Positions 18,938 to 23,256 of a stretch of DNA of 23,256 nucleotides are shown piece after piece. The translations under genes were made by a program, and so were the position numbers. The notes under the pieces are model-generated. The model did no database searches and was not told the DNA's origin. It was given only the letters and a program-made list of their open reading frames with translations. The DNA lies in contig FN648495.1 in the NCBI GenBank assembly GCA_000310025.1, positions 19,711 to 42,966 on the forward strand, in the 5' to 3' direction. The stretch's first letter is position 1. Every line of letters begins with the position of its first letter. This DNA comes from Ectocarpus siliculosus (Eukaryota > Sar > Phaeophyceae > Ectocarpales > Ectocarpaceae).

Positions 18938-21900
18938 AGGAGCGGGGTTTGGCACTGGCGGAACGGATGGGAAGTACACTACGAGCGCGCAACCAGCAGG
19001 CGGCCGGCGGCCGGGGAACGGGAAGGGGAAGGTGGGGGGCAACGCCGACGGGAGGGTTCAACGACACCTCTTCTCCTGCTCCCAGGCTTCGGCGTGGGGA
19101 CTTTTCACTTCAGGAGGAACATGCAAGAGGTACGTGGGCACTATCAGAGTAGGTGTGTCGCGAAGCGTCTTTCTCTCAACAGACGTTTTCTACCCAGGTA
19201 TCAATGGTTACGGCCTACAAATTCGCTCCCCCCCGTCGCATGCAGAAAACAAATTAAGTCATACGCAGCTGCCATCCGTACGCAAGGAAGTAAGCACAAG
19301 ATGCCGAACACCCTTGGCAGGATGCAGCGAACCCTTCATGCGACTCGCCGAATACCTCACGGCGCTTCGCGCTTGGTGATGTGAGAGCCTGGTGCGGTGA
19401 GAACCCGGCGTGCTCCGTCCCGACGTTTTGGAGGGATGCGAAGGTCAATGGTCTAACGACTACGGCATGCACGATTATGAATACCCCCCCTCCCCCCCCC
19501 CCCCCCGGCACATGCTCTTGCCGAGTTAACCTACATTGTTTTTTTTTATTATTTCCCTGAATCGACCGATTGCAGAGGGTGGGCTTACCGATTGCCGAGA
19601 TCTTGGATTAACAGTCACGTTCCGATATTCCTAATTAGATACGTATTAACTTGACTTCCACCCCTTCGGTTCGTTTGTTTGCTATCTCTATGGTTACGAT
19701 TGCCTGTCCTGGCCCCGCTCTCTGCTCCCCGAAACGGGCGACCGCCACAACCCGTGGTTGCAGCTGTCCGAGACGCGCGACGTGTACTCGATTGACCTTC
19801 TCGGGCAGGGGAAGAGCTGGCCCACCCGTGTCCCATCTCGTGAGGACGGCCTGTGCTACAGCGTCGACATGTGGACAGAGCAGGTTCGCCGTTTGTTGAC
19901 AAAGCGACCCCCGTATGGTCCGTTGCGAGCTGGATTCAGAGTACATCTCCCCGCATTTTCCTCGTAGACAACTTCGAGTAAAACGATACCTGCCGTGGGT
20001 GACACAAGTACCACATCCCCAGGACCAATTTTCAAATCTCGTTTGCTCGACGAAGAACGAGGATGCGCAATCCAACGGTACGTTATCGGAAAGCTCTCGA
20101 CGATACAGTTCCAACGCCGCCGTTGTCGGCACCACCGTTCTTCTGCTGTCGAGTGAGGGAGCGTTGAAAATGAGTCCAGGGGGTGTGCTATCTTACGTCA
20201 TGTCACCTACGGCACTCCAGTGCAACGAAGGAAGAACTGCATGCCGTGCTTCGGCGTGGAGGGTGTTTGCGCCGGTTTGCTCACGGTGATGCCATTGCGA
20301 GTGGATGGGACCTTGCACTGTCCGAACATGTCGCAGACAAACTTGAACTCCCACACCTGCCTCACCTTGTCTTGTTCGCCTTGTCCCGTTTTTCGGGAGC
20401 AACGGCCTCAGAAAAATGGCGTGTTTGGTTACCTTACAAGTACGCACCCCCCTCCGCTTTGTTTCCAGCGGGCCTGGGTTAGCGCGGCCGATGCTAGCTA
20501 AAGAGTCAATTTCTCGCACACCCCGGACCTGCATTCGGCTTGCGACCGTCAATAAAGGTCCTTGCTTTCATCAACGAAGTAATTGGAGAGCCGGCCTACG
20601 TCGCCGGGAACTCCCTGGGAGGATACATCGCCGCCAACCTCGCCGCGAACTACCCCCGCGCCGTGCTAGGACTGGCGCTCATGAATGCCACACCTTTTTG
20701 GGCGTTTCGAAAGCCTAGCGCCAACGCCGCCTTAAATGGAGGGGACGTTACGGATCCCTACCCCTCCACGGATCTTTCCGCGACCAGAGATATTTCGACT
20801 GGATCCGCTACGAGTACGGGGATCCCCACGGATTCTGAGATTGTTCCGGGAAGCCCCGCGACAAAGGGAGAGTCCCCGGTAGAGGGAAGGGGGGATTGGC
20901 TAGGCTGGGATGGGACTTTGCCCGCCCCGGCGGGTTTGTTCCGCTTCGGGGCGTGGTACTTCGACCGCATGAGGGACCCTCGGACCGTAAAGAGCATGCT
21001 AGGCGCCGTCTACAGCAACCCGGGTAAACGGAAGCATTTAGCGATCTCGGTTGATGAGAGGCATCCTCGCTCCGTTGGTTGATGTTTCGTGCGTGCTGGT
21101 TGTTTTCGTATCAGTTTCGACCATGCTGTTGGTGGTGTGTGTTGTCGTCGCAAGGCCAACCGTGTTGAGTATATGTGGGTGTGTTTGTTTAGCCTCGACC
21201 GCGCTAACCGGTGGACCAACGAAAAGTTTCAGTCGGCTAAAAACATTGTGTAGTGTGTGTCTAAAGCTGCCGTGCACCCTACGGCCCTTACCGTCCGCTT
21301 ACACCCACCGACCTTGCGTGCGATGGAGCCTTACTCGTATCATGCCTACCAAGCGAACGGACTCGCTTGGACGTCATCGCCTCACAATTTGCGCCGCCAA
21401 GCGAGCGTCCTTCTCAACCATGGACTTTCATCACTATTGTATACTTATAGTTGGCAAAACATCTTGAGCTGCGCCATATGCTTCTTACGTCTTTGCGTGC
21501 ATTCATGTCGGGTACAGGTGTGTTGCACCCGGTCAAAAGTATACCGATTGAACCCTCTTCAGCTCGTTGCACTGACCTCTTTGCCACTTCCACCCAGATG
21601 TCGTGCACACTGGCGTGTCTACTGATTCGTCACGCCCCTTTGCCCCCCTGCGCCTTACTGTTGCCTACGGGACCTGGTGCGAAAACACTTATGGGGTCGC
21701 ACAACATGTGCTCAAACTGTTTCTTTTTCGGAGATCAGAGGCCATCGGAGATGAGGTGGTGTCGGAGATCATCGCAGCAACAGGGCGAGGCCCGAGCAAC
21801 CATGATTACGGCGTGGGCGGGCACGAGGCGTTTACGAGCATCGTGTTTTCGCCGAAGGTGAAGGCGGCGGTTTTTGCTGTTTTCGTCGCCTCAAGAGAAA

Positions 21901-22557
21901 ACAAAACATTCTGATGCACGTTTTGATGCATTCCCACTGCCTTCACGACTCTCGCGTTCTTCAAACCGGCAAGATATGAGTTCCCGTGTTCCCGTGCCAT
22001 CATCCCAATAAAGCGACCTTGGGGGTTCCACGTGTAGTGGGAAGTGTTGGCCGGATAAGAGACGGAAATCGAACGGGCGGGCGTGATGCGGTGGAGTAGG
22101 TCTCAAGGCTATATTGTCCACCACGAGCATTGACAGGAAGAACAAGTAGTCGAGACATCTTGGACTGGGAAGATGCAAGTTACGAAAATATTGGGTGGAG
22201 GCCGTGGAGTACTCCTGCAACGCGCACGTTTCGGGTATGCTTCGCTTCCCTCGTCCTGCGAGTTGTGATACCCTGCAAACTTAAACGCTGAGTTTGTATC
22301 TGTGCTGATGCTCATTGGCTTTGGCTTGAAGGGCCAACGCATCGTTGTCGTCGTTCACGATCGTCCCTGTTGGACTTGCTGGGCGGTATCGGCTGACCGC
22401 TGCTGCCCCGCTCCTACAGGTTTCAATGAGCTTCGAGGAAATGATCGACCGCATTCAGGTGCCCATGGCTCTTATCTACGGCAAGGAGGACCCTTGGGTG
22501 GTACCTCTGTGGGGACACCGAATTAAACGACAGCGGCCAGAGACCCTCTACTACGAG
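18938..22557 (+). CDS. Alpha/beta hydrolase, PPH/CLD-like plastid clade, 5 exons (both ends missing)
   Basis: Exons 18938-19129, 19764-19883, 20558-21023, 21739-21857 and 22420-22557 encode about 305 residues. Junction phases 0, 0, 1 and 0 all agree; the last donor is GAG|GTAACT. Exon 1 has VWHWRNGWEVHYERA, a Gly/Arg-rich linker and TPLLLLPGFGVGTFHFRRN, the strand plus oxyanion-hole loop. Exon 2 gives DVYSIDLLGQGKSWP. Exon 3 gives EPAYVAGNSLGGYIAANLA, the nucleophile elbow with Ser, then a long Ser/Thr/Gly-rich insert and LGAVYSNP. Exon 4 gives EAFTSIVFSPK. Exon 5 gives MALIYGKEDPWVVP, with the likely acid Asp. The catalytic His exon (usually GHCPHHE-like) and the N-terminus lie outside or unplaced. 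Relatives act on chlorophyll breakdown products or plastid esters, but the substrate cannot be read here. Proline replaces the common His in the HGFG motif. The acceptor at 19763 is the first AG after the branch-like region. Confidence 0.8.
19405..19507 (+). repeat. Dispersed SINE-like repeat, copy E
   Basis: ACCCGGCGTGCTCCGTCCCG, then GGTCAATGGTCTAACGACTA, CGGCATGCACGATTATGAATA and a long C-tract interrupted by one T (19485-19506). The core is identical to copy A over more than 25 bases. It lies in the first recognised intron of the alpha/beta hydrolase, same strand. Confidence 0.75.
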
Positions 22558-23256
22558 GTAACTCCGCCCCTCTATTGCGTCCCCAATACTGAAAAATAGA
22601 ACACTCAACAAAAACCAAAACACACCCAATCATGTACTCCGCAGTAGACAAGGACAATGGTAAACCGGTCAATTTTACCATAAAACGTTGGGACGGAGGG
22701 GGGGGCGTACTCATGTTTTGATGCATCAGTTGTTGGACCTTTGGCCACGCGTCCTCGAGAGGACCGAGTAGCGGGGGGGGGCAACATGTCGCGGCGGAAC
22801 CCCTGCGATGCCTCAAGGTGCTCCTCGATGCGAAGCGAGAGTGCTTTTTACCCCCAAGGTGTTGGACGCAGTCAGGTGTTGTCGAGCTATTTTAGGCAGA
22901 ACGAATATTGGTGGCGTTTCCACCTAGTATCGGGTAGGGTTGGGATTGATATTCGTGTTCCAGCCCGTGCAGAGTCCCCAGCGTACGGTCGACCAGGTAT
23001 TGTGGAGCGAGCGGCTATGCTTCTCGGCAAGGTGCCTAGTAGACCGTTTCTTTCGTTGTTTCCGGGCGTTGTTTTTCTGGATAGCTTGTCTTATTACTTC
23101 ATGAAACACACTTGTGCGTTTGTGATTATAAAACCTGGTACCGTGCCGTGGCTAGAAGTGTGAGTGTTTTCCCTGTACCATTGAACCATGCGTCGCTCTT
23201 GGGCAAGGTCGTCCAAGGCAAGCGAAGCAAGCTCAAGACCCCGCCCCCCCCCCCCC
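22558..23256. other. Intron and 3' continuation of the hydrolase locus
   Basis: It starts with GTAACTCC, the donor after the last recognised hydrolase exon. I searched for an exon encoding the expected SPAGHCPHHE-like His motif and did not find one, so the gene likely continues beyond 23256. It contains repeat copy F. The window ends in a run of 13 Cs (23244-23256). Confidence 0.5.
22694..22780 (-). repeat. Dispersed SINE-like repeat, copy F (inverted, diverged)
   Basis: The minus strand reads CGGTCCTCTCGAGGACGCGT, then GGCCAAAGGTCC, a diverged core, CATGAGTACGCC and a C-tract. The CCTCTCGAGGACGCGTGG block is shared with copy D. The TGGTCTAAC core is partly lost. It lies in the intron after hydrolase exon 5, antisense. 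Confidence 0.6.

Noticed and set aside
18777-19379. 200-codon plus-strand frame across the first hydrolase exon
   Set aside because: It is a shadow: the true frame of 18938-19129 is a different one, proven by hydrolase motifs and phase-matched splicing to 19764.

Overview
The window reads as nuclear DNA of a stramenopile, most likely a brown alga close to Ectocarpus. Grounds: about half GC, small exons split by 0.3-1.9 kb introns with pyrimidine-rich 3' ends, GTRAGT-type donors, a nuclear mitochondrial complex I subunit, a long intronless ankyrin gene of a type I remember as common in Ectocarpus, and many C/G homopolymers. The clade call is inference. I see no bacterial operon, rRNA, tRNA or CRISPR array.

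Layout. 1-249: 3' part of an unidentified Gly/Ala-rich exon ending at a good splice donor. 250-4141: mostly non-coding, with one candidate exon at 2323-2390. 4142-6706 (+): NDUFA8-like twin-CHCH subunit of complex I, rebuilt from three exons with matching splice phases. Its second intron holds a six-unit tandem array whose units copy splice-site sequence. 6707-11906: mostly non-coding, with a possible 27-nt microexon, an (ACC)n tract and a 228-bp hairpin whose arms both encode the same coiled-coil-like peptide. 11907-12913 (+): exons of an unidentified single-pass membrane protein. 12914-16167: mostly non-coding, with two short unidentified open frames (14325-14501 +, 15367-15624 -). 16168-17478 (-): frameshifted ankyrin-repeat pseudogene. 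17765-18077 (-): second broken coding fragment. 18938-22557 (+): alpha/beta hydrolase of the plastid PPH/CLD-like kind, five exons, running past the window end.

A short dispersed repeat with a core near CAATGGTCTAACGACTACGG and a following C-tract occurs six times, and every copy lies in a proposed intron. It looks like a SINE-type element with a tRNA A-box-like core. The two best gene models keep frame and phase across all junctions, so the frameshifts in the ankyrin gene are more likely real decay than general sequencing error. The genes do not form a pathway; they look like unlinked nuclear genes in repeat-rich DNA.
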